Notes: generated from the sequence alone by a model not told the origin. Positions 50,652 through 60,079 are shown, counted from the stretch's first letter. The stretch: DNA of 64,000 nucleotides from DATAEY01 sp045805565 (GCA_045805565.1 JBJMKZ010000017.1:1-64000); one strand, 5' to 3'. Program-made: numbers and translations.

Positions 50652-51761
50652 ATGGGGCTGCTCGACTACTACCGGCAGTTCGAGGGCATGGCCGACGCGG
50701 AGGTCAGCGCCGAGCTGCGCGCCCGGGCCCAGGAACGCCGCCGCCGCGCGCTGGCCCGGATCGACCCGCTCGACCTCTCGGCCACGACCTGGCACGAGTT
50801 CCCGCATCCCGATGTGGTCGCCGCGATCACCTATGCCGCCCGGCGCGGAATCAACCGCGCGCCGGATCCGGGGACCAGCGAGCTGCGGCGCGAGCTCGGT
50901 CACCGGCATGGCCTGGAGGCCGACCGCGTCGCGGTGGGAAACGGAGCGTCAGAGCTGCTCGTGACCGCGACCCGGGAGCTGATGGGCGCCGGGGACGAGC
51001 TGGTCACGCCCTGGCCTTCGTATCCGCTCTACCCACTCATGGCGCGGTGGGCCGGGGGTCGAGCGGTCCCGGTGCACGACGGCCACGATCCCGAGGCGTT
51101 GCTGTCGGCGGTCACCGAGCGCACCCGGGTCGTGGCCCTGTGCAACCCGAACGACCCCACCGGCGCCTACCTGGCCGTCGATCGCCTGCGCGATCTGCTG
51201 GAGCGGCTTCCGGACGGGGTCACGGTCCTCCTCGACGAGGCGCTGGGCGACTTCGTGGACGCCGAGCCGCCGGGCGCGTCGCTCGGCCTGCTCGACGATT
51301 TCCCCGGGCTGCTGACCTTCCGCAGCTTCTCGAAGGCTTACGGGCTGGCCGGCATGCGGTGCGGGTACGTGCTCGGAGGTCCCGGTTCCGAGACGCTCAT
51401 CGATCGGCTCCACCCGGCGCTGGGCATATCGGACGTCGTCCAGGCGGGCGCCCTGGACGCGGTTCGCAAGTGCGGCCCGCTGGTCGCGCGACGTCGGGAG
51501 GTGGTGGCGGCCGAGCGTCGCCGGGCGATGGAGGCGCTCGCCGAGCTGCCCCTGGACGTCTTTCCAAGCCAGGCGAACTTCCTGTGGCTGAGTGCGCGCG
51601 GACTCAGCGGGCACGAGCTCAGCGCCCGACTGGGCCGGTCGCGCGTGATCGTCTATATCGGCGGCGAGATCGGCTCCCCGGACCACGTGCGGGTGGCGCT
51701 CCAGAGCCCCCCGGCGACCGACCGGCTGCTGGAGGCGCTGCGCCAGGCGCTAGCTGCCTGA
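50652..51761 (+). CDS. class I/II PLP aminotransferase, HisC-like
   Basis: A 369-residue fold-type I aminotransferase resembling histidinol-phosphate aminotransferases and their relatives. PLP contacts are G-N-G-A-S-E-L near residue 95, P-W-P-S-Y-P-L-Y, and C-N-P-N-D-P-T-G. The Schiff-base Lys lies in S-F-S-K-A-Y-G-L-A-G-M-R-C-G-Y near 226-240. The N-terminal 35 residues carry an Arg-rich helix unlike HisC. There are no his genes around, so a broad or different amino-acid substrate is possible. Confidence 0.85.
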   Translation: MGLLDYYRQFEGMADAEVSAELRARAQERRRRALARIDPLDLSATTWHEFPHPDVVAAITYAARRGINRAPDPGTSELRRELGHRHGLEADRVAVGNGASELLVTATRELMGAGDELVTPWPSYPLYPLMARWAGGRAVPVHDGHDPEALLSAVTERTRVVALCNPNDPTGAYLAVDRLRDLLERLPDGVTVLLDEALGDFVDAEPPGASLGLLDDFPGLLTFRSFSKAYGLAGMRCGYVLGGPGSETLIDRLHPALGISDVVQAGALDAVRKCGPLVARRREVVAAERRRAMEALAELPLDVFPSQANFLWLSARGLSGHELSARLGRSRVIVYIGGEIGSPDHVRVALQSPPATDRLLEALRQALAA

Positions 51762-51769
51762 ACAGCGGA

Positions 51770-51790
51770 GCCTGCGCTGTTTGCGCAGGC
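51770..51790. terminator. bidirectional hairpin between aminotransferase and patatin genes
   Basis: GCCTGCGC-tgttt-GCGCAGGC, a perfect 8-base stem centred in the 33-base convergent gap. Confidence 0.55.
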
Positions 51791-51794
51791 GGAG

Positions 51795-53066
51795 CTACTC
51801 CTCGGCCGACTGACGGAGCAGCGCGCCGGTGGTCTGCTCGAGGATCTTCCGCCAAGCCCGAGTGCGCTCGCGCTCGGCGGCGAAGTGCTTGACGACCTTG
51901 CGGACGCGGGTCGCCGAGATCTCGATCCCGTGGCGCTCGCAGATCTCGCGGAAGTGGTGGTAGTCCTTGGCCAGCCTCAGCGTGACCGACTCGAAGCCGT
52001 GCCGGGCGATGTCCAGACGCGAGGCGAAGTTGAGGATGCTGGTCCTGAACATCAGCTCGTCGTCGGGCTCGGGCTCGATCAGCACGATGTCAACCCCGGG
52101 ATAGCGCTGCTCCCACTGCCGGGCGACCTCGTGGAGGCGCTGGTAGGCGAGCAGCTTGAACGCCTGGTAGCCGATCTGGGGAAACCCCATGTCGGAGACG
52201 CGCCGGACGCGTGAGCCGGTCAGCGTGGGGACGCGCTTGGAGAAGTCGTTGACGAAGGGGACGAGCGGGTTGACCACCACCACGAACTTGGCCCCGGCCT
52301 CGACGGCGATGTCGATGTTGGTGGTGGAGACGATTCCTCCGTCCACTAGCTCTCGCCCCTTGATCTCCACCGGCTGGTAGACCATCGGGAGCGCCGTCGA
52401 GGCCGCCACGGCGGATGAGACCGGGACGTCGTCCCAGCCGCTCGCCCCGAAGACGATCCGCTCGCAGGTATCCAGGTCGGTGGCGGCCAGGTACAGCTCG
52501 GGGTCCAGCAGGCGGAAGTCGTCGGTGCGGTCGGGATCCGAGAGGACGCTGCGGACGTAGCGCTCGATGCCCGAGCCCGAGTACAGCCCCGATGGCAACA
52601 CCTCCGCCAGCCCGATGACCACGTCCATGGCGGACATCTGGGAACCCAGCGAGCTGAGCAGCGTCCGGGCCAGGCCGACCATCCGGAAGGGAAGGCGTGA
52701 GACGCTGGTCACGAGCTCCCCGATGTTCGGGCGCAGCAGCTGGTCGAGGTCGACGTCGCGGAACGACGAGGGGACCTGGCGGTTGACGACCCGCATCATC
52801 TCCTCGGGCGTGATTCCGTTGGCCACCAGCGCGGCGACGAAGGAGCCGGCGCTGGTACCGACATAGATGTCGAACTCGTTGACCGTCCGGTTCACCGAGA
52901 GGAGATCGAGGGCGCGCAGGGCGCCGATCTCGTACACCCCGCCGGTGAACCCGCCGCCTCCGAGCACGAGGGCGGTCTTGGACCGTGCGCGGCCGCGGCG
53001 CACCGGCTTGACGGCGGCCCGGCCTCTGGGCTTGCCCTGAGCCTCCAGCTTGACGACCTTGCCCAT
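51795..53066 (-). CDS. patatin-like phospholipase family protein
   Basis: A 423-residue patatin/RssA-type serine hydrolase. The oxyanion hole is G-G-G-G-F-T-G-G near residues 36-43, the nucleophile is Ser72 in G-T-S-A-G-S, and the dyad Asp lies in V-D-G-G-I-V. The enzyme should deacylate membrane or storage lipids. The basic N-terminus (R-R-G-R-A-R-S-K) may bind membranes. ATG 53066 was chosen because TACAAT lies 10 bases upstream. ATG 53078 overlaps that box. Confidence 0.88.
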   Translation of the reverse strand: MGKVVKLEAQGKPRGRAAVKPVRRGRARSKTALVLGGGGFTGGVYEIGALRALDLLSVNRTVNEFDIYVGTSAGSFVAALVANGITPEEMMRVVNRQVPSSFRDVDLDQLLRPNIGELVTSVSRLPFRMVGLARTLLSSLGSQMSAMDVVIGLAEVLPSGLYSGSGIERYVRSVLSDPDRTDDFRLLDPELYLAATDLDTCERIVFGASGWDDVPVSSAVAASTALPMVYQPVEIKGRELVDGGIVSTTNIDIAVEAGAKFVVVVNPLVPFVNDFSKRVPTLTGSRVRRVSDMGFPQIGYQAFKLLAYQRLHEVARQWEQRYPGVDIVLIEPEPDDELMFRTSILNFASRLDIARHGFESVTLRLAKDYHHFREICERHGIEISATRVRKVVKHFAAERERTRAWRKILEQTTGALLRQSAEE

Positions 53067-53076
53067 GCCGAACTGC

Positions 53077-53082
53077 ATTGTA
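53077..53082 (-). promoter_or_regulatory. -10 element of the patatin gene
   Basis: TACAAT on the minus strand, 10 bases before ATG 53066. It overlaps the other possible ATG at 53078, so it decides the start. Confidence 0.45.
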
Positions 53083-53145
53083 CGGCGCTGTTCAGTGGGC
53101 TGACGGCTCGCGCGACTCCGCCCGACGGCAGGTGTTCCAACCGCC

Positions 53146-54408
53146 GTGCGAAGTGCCCGCTCGCTGCTCGCCTGCTTGGCGGTGACCGCGGCGCTGTGGC
53201 CGGCCGCCCCGGCCGCCGCGCTGACACCGGATTCCGCCCTGGCGGCATCGCTGGCCCGGTCGATGCGGCCCGCCGGGGGGTCGTCGGGCGCGATCGTCGT
53301 CGACGAGACGAGTGGGCGGATCCTGTTCTCGCTGCGGGCCGACACCGCCCGGGTGCCGGCCTCCAACGAGAAGCTCTACACCACCTCGACCGCGCTCCTG
53401 CGCTTTGGGCCGCGCGGGACGCTGCTCACCCGCGTGCTCGGGGTCGGCAGGCTGGACGCCGGCGGGACGTTCACCGGGGCGCTCTACCTGCGCGGCGGCG
53501 GCGACCCCACGTTCGGGTCGGTGAGCTTCACCCGGCGCGCCTACGGGACCGGCGCCACGGCGGACGACCTGGCCCGGCGCCTGGCGGCCGCCGGGATCCG
53601 GCGCGTGCACGGATCGGTGATGGGAGACGAGTCCGCCTTCGACCGCCGGCGCGGCAGCTACAGCTTCGGGATCTCGCTGGACATCGGAGGTCCGCTCAGC
53701 GCCCTGTCGTTCAACCGCGGCCTGTCCACCGAGAGCGGCCGCGGCTATCAGCGCCGCCCGGCCACCTTCGCGGCCGCCCAGCTGACCGCCGCGCTGCGTG
53801 GACGCGGGATCGCGGTCACCGGCGCGCCGGGTGAGCGGATCACCCCGGCCGGCGCGCGAGAGCTGGCCAGAGAGCCTTCGCCGCCGATGTCGACGCTGGT
53901 GGCGCTGACCAACCGCCCCTCCGACAACTTCTTCGCCGAGACGCTCATCAAGGCCCTGGGGGCGAGCTTCCTGCACCGGGGCACCACCGCCGGCGGCGCT
54001 GCGGTCGTGCGGGCCCGGATGGGCGAGCTCGGCATCCACCCGCGCGCGGTGGACGGGTCGGGGCTGTCTCGGGCCAACCTCACCACTCCCAGGCAGGTGG
54101 TGCGACTGCTCGTCGCGATGGACCGCTCGCCCGCGGTGGCGGCGGCCTTCCGCAACTCGCTCGCGGTCGCCGGGAGGTCGGGCACGCTGGCGCCCCGCAT
54201 GCGGGGCACCGCCGCCGCGGGCCGCTGCCGGGGGAAGACCGGAACGCTGAGCGGGGTCTCCGCCCTATCCGGCTATTGCGACACCATCGGCGGCCGGCGG
54301 CTGGCCTTCTCGGTCCTGATGAACGGTGTGAGCGTCTACGGCGCCCGGGCGCTCCAGAACGCGATGGCGGCGGCGATCGCGCGCTATTCGGTCAGTCGCG
54401 CCGGCTGA
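53146..54408 (+). CDS. dacB: D-alanyl-D-alanine carboxypeptidase/endopeptidase, PBP4 type (S13)
   Basis: A 420-residue exported penicillin-binding protein that trims peptidoglycan peptides. The signal peptide covers residues 1-25 (ending A-A-A-L). The three active-site motifs are S-N-E-K with Ser73, S-D-N near 259 and K-T-G near 364, and the insert between the first and second is that of peptidase S13. The GTG start has no clear SD or TANNNT box. Its end overlaps the converging ligA gene by 17 bases. Confidence 0.93.
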   Translation: MRSARSLLACLAVTAALWPAAPAAALTPDSALAASLARSMRPAGGSSGAIVVDETSGRILFSLRADTARVPASNEKLYTTSTALLRFGPRGTLLTRVLGVGRLDAGGTFTGALYLRGGGDPTFGSVSFTRRAYGTGATADDLARRLAAAGIRRVHGSVMGDESAFDRRRGSYSFGISLDIGGPLSALSFNRGLSTESGRGYQRRPATFAAAQLTAALRGRGIAVTGAPGERITPAGARELAREPSPPMSTLVALTNRPSDNFFAETLIKALGASFLHRGTTAGGAAVVRARMGELGIHPRAVDGSGLSRANLTTPRQVVRLLVAMDRSPAVAAAFRNSLAVAGRSGTLAPRMRGTAAAGRCRGKTGTLSGVSALSGYCDTIGGRRLAFSVLMNGVSVYGARALQNAMAAAIARYSVSRAG

Positions 54409-56419
54409 GCAGGGTCAGCAGCCCCTCCTCGTCGATCACCGGGGTGCCCAGCCGCTCGGCCTTCTCCAGCTTGGAGCCGGGACTGTCGCCCGCCACCACG
54501 TAGTCGGTCTTGCGGGACACCGACGACATCACCCGCCCGCCCGCCGCGAGGATTCGCTCGGTCGCGTCTTCGCGGGTGAGGCTCGGCAGGCTCCCGGTCA
54601 GGACGAAGCCCTTTCCTGCCAGCGGCCCCTCGGCGGGCCGGGTGCCCTCCTGCTCGAAGCGCAGACCCGCCGCGCGCAGTCGCGTGACCAGCTCCCGCAT
54701 GCTGTCGGTTCCCAGCTCCCCGGCCACGATGCCGGCCAGGACGGGGCCGATCCCCGGCGTCTGCGCGATCTCCTCCGGCGAGGCGGCGAGCAGGTCATCG
54801 ATCGACCCGAAGGCGGCGGCGAGGTTCCGGGCGTTCACCTCCCCCACGCCCTCGATCCCCAGGGCGTAGAGGACGCGCGAGAACGGACGCCGCTTGGACG
54901 CCTCGATCGCCTCCACCAGGTTGCGGGCGGAGAGCTCGGCGAAGCCTTCCAACCCGGTGAGCCGGTCGACGGTGAGCTCGTAGATGTCCGCGGCGTTGCG
55001 GATCAGTCCCTCACGCATCAGCTGGGATACCCGTTCCTCGCCCAGCCCCTCGATGTCCATCGCCCCCTTGGCCACGAAGTGCTTGAGCGCCTGCCACTGC
55101 TGCCCGGGGCAGCCGGCGCGGTTGGGGCAGATCGTCCAGACGCTGGCGTCGGGCTTGACCGTCTCGTGACCGCAGGCCGGGCAGCGGTCCGGGGGATGGG
55201 GACGGGGCGAGCGCCGACGGCGCTTGACCGCGTCGGGGGCGGGCGAGATCACCTGGGGGATCACGTCGCCGGCCCGCAGCACGATGACGTCGTCGCCGTC
55301 GCGGACGTCCTTGCGGGCCAGGTCCTCCTCGTTGTGCAGAGTCGCCAGCTTCACCGTCACCCCGCCCACCACCACCGGCTCGAGCGCGGCGAAGGGGACC
55401 ATGTGGCCGGTGCGCCCGACGTTCCAGGCCACGCGCATGAGCCTGGTCACCGCGGTCTGGGAGGGAAACTTCCACGCCACCGCGCCGCGCGGCTCGCGGC
55501 CCACGACCCCCAGCCGGCGCTGCAGCTCGTGGTCGTTGACCTTGACCACCACGCCGTCGATCTCGTAGTCGAGCGCGTCACGCCGTTCCTGCCAGAAGCG
55601 GCACTGCGCGATCACCGCGTCGACGTCGCCTAGCAGCGTGACGTCGGGGTTCACGCGAAAGCCGTGCTCGCGCAGCCAGGTGAGGGCCTCCCAGTGGGTC
55701 TCGAACCTGATGCCCTCGGTGGCTCCGACGCCATAGCACCACATCGACAGCGGTCGCGAGGCGGCAATCCGCGGATCGAGCTGGCGGATCGCCCCGGCGG
55801 CGGCGTTGCGCGGGTTCATGAACGTGCGCTCGCCCGCTGCCGCCCGGCGTTCGTTGAGCGCGGTGAAGCCGTCCAGCGGCATGTACACCTCCCCTCGCAC
55901 CTCCACCAGCTCGGGGCCGCCGTCCAGGGTCACCGGCACCGCCGGGATGGTGCGCAGGTTCTGGGTGACGTCTTCGCCGATTCTCCCGTCTCCCCGCGTG
56001 GCGCCCCGCTCGAGCCGCCCGTCGCGATAGACCAGCGACACTGCCAGGCCGTCGATCTTGGGCTCGGCCACGTACTCGAAATCTGCCTCGTCGATTCCCT
56101 CCCGCGCCAGCCGGTTGCGCATCCGCTCCACCCAGGCGCGCAGCTCCTCCTCGCTGCGGGCGTTGCCGAGGGAGAGCATGGGCTGCAGGTGCTCGACGTG
56201 CTCGAACTTCTCCAGCGGGCGCCCTCCCACCCGCTGGGTCGGCGAGTCAGGGCTGACCAGCTCCGGGTGGCGCGACTCCAGGGCTCGCAGCTCGTCGAGC
56301 AGCGCGTCGTAATCGTCGTCGCCGATCTCCGGCTCGTCGAGGACGTAGTAGCGATGGTCGTGGTGCTGGATCTGGCGGCGCAGCTCGTCCGCGCGCGCCG
56401 CCGGGCTCGTCGTGCTCAC
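54392..56419 (-). CDS. ligA: NAD-dependent DNA ligase
   Basis: A 675-residue replicative ligase. The Ia domain (H-H-D-x-R-Y-Y-V-L-D-x-P) is followed by the adenylated Lys121 in E-P-K-I-D-G, an OB fold, a four-Cys zinc finger (C-P-A-C-G-H with C-P-N-R-A-G-C), helix-hairpin-helix repeats and a C-terminal BRCT domain (G-K-G-F-V-L-T-G-S-L). The GTG overlaps the surE stop by 4 bases (GTGA). Its stop lies inside the 3' end of dacB on the other strand. Confidence 0.97.
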   Translation of the reverse strand: MSTTSPAARADELRRQIQHHDHRYYVLDEPEIGDDDYDALLDELRALESRHPELVSPDSPTQRVGGRPLEKFEHVEHLQPMLSLGNARSEEELRAWVERMRNRLAREGIDEADFEYVAEPKIDGLAVSLVYRDGRLERGATRGDGRIGEDVTQNLRTIPAVPVTLDGGPELVEVRGEVYMPLDGFTALNERRAAAGERTFMNPRNAAAGAIRQLDPRIAASRPLSMWCYGVGATEGIRFETHWEALTWLREHGFRVNPDVTLLGDVDAVIAQCRFWQERRDALDYEIDGVVVKVNDHELQRRLGVVGREPRGAVAWKFPSQTAVTRLMRVAWNVGRTGHMVPFAALEPVVVGGVTVKLATLHNEEDLARKDVRDGDDVIVLRAGDVIPQVISPAPDAVKRRRRSPRPHPPDRCPACGHETVKPDASVWTICPNRAGCPGQQWQALKHFVAKGAMDIEGLGEERVSQLMREGLIRNAADIYELTVDRLTGLEGFAELSARNLVEAIEASKRRPFSRVLYALGIEGVGEVNARNLAAAFGSIDDLLAASPEEIAQTPGIGPVLAGIVAGELGTDSMRELVTRLRAAGLRFEQEGTRPAEGPLAGKGFVLTGSLPSLTREDATERILAAGGRVMSSVSRKTDYVVAGDSPGSKLEKAERLGTPVIDEEGLLTLLSRRD

Positions 56420-57231
56420 TCCCCGATCTCGTGCGCCGCCGGCCGCAGGAGGCGGTCCAGGTCGTAGTCGCGAAGCGCGTCCAGGCCGGCGTGGTCGGTC
56501 AGGTCGAAGTGGAGCGGGGTTACCGCGATGCGGCCTTCCTCGACGGCGGCCAGGTCGGTCCCCGCCTCGTGGTGATAGCCGATGTCGCCGTAGATCCGAT
56601 AGCGACGGCGGCCCTTGTGCTCCTCCTCGAGCGCCAGTTCGTCGCGATAGATGCGCTTGCCCAGGCGCGCCACCTCGACGCCGGTCGGATCGCCCGCCGG
56701 CACGTTGACGTTGAGCAGCGTCCGCTCGGGCAGCGGTACCTCCTCGAGCTGCTCGACGATCCGCGCGACGAAGCGGGCTCCGAGCTCGAAGTCGAACTCG
56801 TCGCCCATGCGGAAGTCCAGCTCGCGGGCGCGGGACTGCTGTGAGACGGCCAGCCCGGGGAGCCCGAGGACGATCGCCTCCAGAGCGGCCGCCACCGTGC
56901 CCGAGTAGGTGATGTCGTCCCCGAGGTTGGAGCCGTGGTTGATGCCGGAGACCACCACCTCGGCCTCGAAGCCGTCGATCAGCCCGAGCCGCGCGAAGCG
57001 CACGCAGTCCACGGGCGTCCCGTCGGTGGCGTAGCCGCTGGTGCCGTCGCCGAAGTCGACCTCCTCGACCCACAGCGGCCGGCGGGTGGTGATCGCGCGT
57101 GCGGCGGCCGAGCGGTTGGAGTCGGGCGCGATCACCGCCAGCTCGACCCCCGGAACCTCCAGCAACGTCCGGCGCACCGCCTGCAGGCCCTCGGCGTGGA
57201 TCCCGTCGTCGTTGGTCAGCAGGACCTTCAT
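56416..57231 (-). CDS. surE: 5'/3'-nucleotidase SurE
   Basis: A 271-residue metal-dependent survival nucleotidase. The N-terminal L-L-T-N-D-D-G-I-H-A motif holds the acidic metal ligands at residues 8-9. Ser in N-R-S-A-A and Asn in S-G-I-N-H-G-S-N-L-G complete the site. It dephosphorylates nucleoside monophosphates and short polyphosphates. ATGA overlap with truA and GTGA overlap with ligA place it mid-operon. Confidence 0.95.
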   Translation of the reverse strand: MKVLLTNDDGIHAEGLQAVRRTLLEVPGVELAVIAPDSNRSAAARAITTRRPLWVEEVDFGDGTSGYATDGTPVDCVRFARLGLIDGFEAEVVVSGINHGSNLGDDITYSGTVAAALEAIVLGLPGLAVSQQSRARELDFRMGDEFDFELGARFVARIVEQLEEVPLPERTLLNVNVPAGDPTGVEVARLGKRIYRDELALEEEHKGRRRYRIYGDIGYHHEAGTDLAAVEEGRIAVTPLHFDLTDHAGLDALRDYDLDRLLRPAAHEIGE

Positions 57232-58031
57232 CGGTCCTCTGATGGTAGTCGCGGGTCCGACCCTCCCCCCGACGCCCGGCCCTCATAGGAGACGCCCGCC
57301 AGGTACAGGCCGTGGGGCGGCGCCGTGGCCCCCGCCTGGCTGCGGGGCCGCCCCTCGAGCAGGGCGGCGAAATCCTCCACCGACCGGCGCCCGGCGGCCA
57401 CCTCCAGCATGGTCGCCACCAGGATGCGGTTCATGTGGCGCATGAAGGCGTCGGCCTCGATCCAGAACTCGAGCAGGTCACCGCCGTCTCGCCATTCCGC
57501 CCGCAGGACCCGCCGCTCGAACCGGACGTGGTCGGTCTGCGCGGGGGTGAACGCGGTGAAGTCGTGCACGCCGGGCAAGACGCCGGCGCAGGCCGCCAGC
57601 GCGTCGCGGTCGATGCGATGCGGCCACCACAGCGCCCGGCCCTGCTCGAACGGGCTCGGGGCTCGGCGGGCCAGGACGCGATAGCAGTAGGTGCGGCTGC
57701 GGGCGTCCCGGCGGGCGTCGAACCCGCCGGGAGCGCAAGCGCACTCGAGTACCGCGATCTCGTCCCCGAGCAAGGCGTTGATCGACCCCAGAGCCGGCCT
57801 GGCCCCGGAATAGGAGGCCACCTGGCCCCAGGCGTGGACGCCCCGATCGGTACGCCCGCCGACCGCCAGCGACACCTCGCGCCGCAAGACGACCGCCAGC
57901 GCGGACTCGAGCTCCTCCTGCACCGTCCGAAGGCCCGGCTGCTTCGCCCACCCGGCAAACGGCCCACCGTCGTACTCGATGAGCAGCCGCACGACGCCGG
58001 TGCCCGGCGCCTCGCCGCCGGGACCGCCCAC
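57228..58031 (-). CDS. truA: tRNA pseudouridine synthase A
   Basis: A 267-residue enzyme that makes pseudouridine at positions 38-40 of the tRNA anticodon stem. The catalytic Asp lies in G-G-R-T-D-R-G-V-H-A-W-G-Q-V near residues 58-71. Y-D-G-G-P-F-A-G-W is the N-terminal family element, and the F-M-R-H-M-N-R-I-L-V segment closes the fold. The last 25 residues are a Gly/Ser/Arg tail. GTG 58031 touches the rplQ TAG stop. Confidence 0.95.
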   Translation of the reverse strand: MGGPGGEAPGTGVVRLLIEYDGGPFAGWAKQPGLRTVQEELESALAVVLRREVSLAVGGRTDRGVHAWGQVASYSGARPALGSINALLGDEIAVLECACAPGGFDARRDARSRTYCYRVLARRAPSPFEQGRALWWPHRIDRDALAACAGVLPGVHDFTAFTPAQTDHVRFERRVLRAEWRDGGDLLEFWIEADAFMRHMNRILVATMLEVAAGRRSVEDFAALLEGRPRSQAGATAPPHGLYLAGVSYEGRASGGGSDPRLPSEDR

Positions 58032-58385
58032 CTACACCAGCTCGAGGTACACCATCTCGCTGGCGTCCGAGCGCCGGGGGCCGAGCTTGAGGATCCGCGT
58101 GTACCCGCCCTGCCGGTCGGCGTAGCGGGGCGCCACCTCCTCGAACAGCTTGTAGACCGCGAACTTGTCCTGGCCCAGGGCGGACAGCGCCCGACGGCGG
58201 GCGTGAAGGTCACCGCGCTTCCCGAGCGTGATCAGCTTCTCGACCTCCGGCTTGACCGCCTTGGCCTTCGCCTCGGTGGTCCTGATCCTTTCGTGGTCGA
58301 TCAGCTCCTTGCAGAGGTTGCGCAGGAGCAGCCTGCGGTGCGAGGCCGAGCGGCTGAGCTGGTGGCGCTTGCGGCGATGGCGCAT
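58032..58385 (-). CDS. rplQ: 50S ribosomal protein L17
   Basis: A 117-residue ribosomal protein near the peptide exit tunnel. The N-terminus M-R-H-R-R-K-R-H-Q-L-S-R and the R-R-L-L-L-R-N-L segment are typical. The C-terminal G-G-Y-T-R-I-L-K-L-G-P-R-R-S-D-A-S-E-M block is the L17 signature. It lies 24 bases after rpoA, in the standard alpha-operon order. Confidence 0.97.
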   Translation of the reverse strand: MRHRRKRHQLSRSASHRRLLLRNLCKELIDHERIRTTEAKAKAVKPEVEKLITLGKRGDLHARRRALSALGQDKFAVYKLFEEVAPRYADRQGGYTRILKLGPRRSDASEMVYLELV

Positions 58386-58409
58386 GACCCAGACGACGGC
58401 GACCGCGGA

Positions 58410-59378
58410 TCAGCTCTCCCGAAGGCTGAGCCCGCGGGCGTGGAGCGTCTCCTGCACCTCGTCGATCGACTTCTTGCCGAAGTTGGGAATCGCCCCCAGT
58501 TCACCCTCGCTCTTGGAGATCAGGTCGCCGACCGTCTGGATCCCCGCGCGCTTGAGGCAGTTGTACGACCGTACGCCCAGCTCGAGCTCCTCGATCAGGA
58601 TGTCGTCCATTCCGCTCGTCGCCCGGACGCCGGGGCCGGCGCCGGCCGGCTCCAGGACGCCTGGGGTCCCGCCACCCGGGCGCGGCAGCTCGTCGATGTC
58701 GGCGTCGGTGAAGATGGCCAGGTGGCCGATGAGGATCTCGGCCGCCTCGCGCAGCGCCGCCTGGGGCTCGACCGAGCCGTCGGTCTCGATGTCCATCGTG
58801 AGCTTGTCGAAGTCGGTGCGCTGGCCCACGCGCGCCTGCTCGACGGCGTAGGCGACGCGCCGTACCGGCGAGAAGATGGAGTCGATGGGGATGACTCCGA
58901 TCGGCTGGTCGGGAGACTTGTTGTCCTCCGCCGGCCGGTAGCCACGCCCGCGGCCGATCGTCAGGTACATCTCGAGCCTGGTCTTGCGCTCCAGCGTGGC
59001 GATGTGTGCGCCGGGATTGAGGATCTCGACACCGGCGGGGAAGTCGATGTCCTTGGCCGTGACGTCGCCGGGGCCGGTGGCCACCAGTGGGGCTTCGATC
59101 TCGGTCGCGTCGGAGTGCATGCGGCAGACGATGCCCTTCAGGTTGAGCACGATGTCGGTGACGTCCTCGGTGACTCCCTTGATCGTCGAGAACTCGTGCG
59201 CCACCCCCTCGATGCGCGCGCTGGTCACAGCCGCGCCCGCCAGCGACGACAGCAGCACCCGCCGAAGCGAGTTGCCGAATGTGTAGCCGAAGCCCCGCTC
59301 GAGTGGCTCGACGGTGAACGAGCCACGGTTATCCTCGACGGTCTCGGCGGTGATCCGGGGGACTTGGAAGTCAAGCAT
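58410..59378 (-). CDS. rpoA: DNA-directed RNA polymerase subunit alpha
   Basis: A 322-residue alpha subunit. The N-terminal dimerisation domain holds G-F-G-Y-T-F-G-N-S-L-R-R-V-L-L-S-S. The C-terminal domain (about 255-322), with L-G-V-R-S-Y-N-C-L-K-R-A-G-I, contacts UP elements and activators. The linker is Pro/Gly-rich. ATG 59378 is the family start. A 77-base gap separates it from rpsD. Confidence 0.97.
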   Translation of the reverse strand: MLDFQVPRITAETVEDNRGSFTVEPLERGFGYTFGNSLRRVLLSSLAGAAVTSARIEGVAHEFSTIKGVTEDVTDIVLNLKGIVCRMHSDATEIEAPLVATGPGDVTAKDIDFPAGVEILNPGAHIATLERKTRLEMYLTIGRGRGYRPAEDNKSPDQPIGVIPIDSIFSPVRRVAYAVEQARVGQRTDFDKLTMDIETDGSVEPQAALREAAEILIGHLAIFTDADIDELPRPGGGTPGVLEPAGAGPGVRATSGMDDILIEELELGVRSYNCLKRAGIQTVGDLISKSEGELGAIPNFGKKSIDEVQETLHARGLSLRES

Positions 59379-59455
59379 CAGGGTCCTATCGTCGTGTTCG
59401 GGGCGCCGCTCCTGGCGGGGAGAGGCGTGTGCGCCACCTCGGCGCGGGGTCAGAC

Positions 59456-60076
59456 CTACTTCGAGTAGAGCTCGACGATTAGCTGTTCCTGCACCGGAGC
59501 GGCGATCTCCTTGCGCTCCGGCCGGCGCAGCACCTTGGCTGTGAGCGCGTCGTGGTCGGCCTGCAGCCATGCCGGAACCTGACCGGTGAGCTCGGTCGCA
59601 TCGCGGATGGTCTGGTCGGCGCCGGTCCCGGCCTTGACCGCGATCACGTCGCCCGGCCGCACCTGGTAGGAGGGAATGTCGACGCGCCTTCCGTTGACCG
59701 ACCAGTGGCCGTGACGCACGAGTTGGCGCGCCTGGCGGCGAGACGCCGCAAAGCCGAGCCGGACGAGGACGTTGTCGAGCCGGCACTCCAACATCGTGAG
59801 CAGGTTCTGGCCGGTGATCCCGGCCTGGCGGCTGGCCTTGGCGTAGTAGTTGCGGAACTGCTTCTCCTGGACTCCGTAGTAGCGACGCGCCTTCTGCTTC
59901 TCGCGCAGCTGGACGCGGTACTCGCTCTGGCGCTGGCGCCCGCGCCCGTGCTCGCCCGGGGGATACGAGCGCCGCTCCACACCGCACTTGTCGGTGAGGC
60001 AACGCTCGCCCTTGAGGAACAGCTTCTGCCCCTCGCGGCGGCACTGCTTGCACTGGGGGCCGGTGTCGCGCGCCAT
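59456..60076 (-). CDS. rpsD: 30S ribosomal protein S4, zinc-binding (C+) form
   Basis: A 206-residue ribosomal assembly protein. The N-terminus carries four Cys (C-K-Q-C at residues 9-12, then Cys26 and Cys31), so this is the zinc-containing C+ paralog. The S4 RNA-binding domain lies around residues 96-155, with V-N-G-R-R-V-D-I-P-S-Y. It starts 3 bases after the rpsK stop. Confidence 0.96.
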   Translation of the reverse strand: MARDTGPQCKQCRREGQKLFLKGERCLTDKCGVERRSYPPGEHGRGRQRQSEYRVQLREKQKARRYYGVQEKQFRNYYAKASRQAGITGQNLLTMLECRLDNVLVRLGFAASRRQARQLVRHGHWSVNGRRVDIPSYQVRPGDVIAVKAGTGADQTIRDATELTGQVPAWLQADHDALTAKVLRRPERKEIAAPVQEQLIVELYSK

Positions 60077-60079
60077 GAG

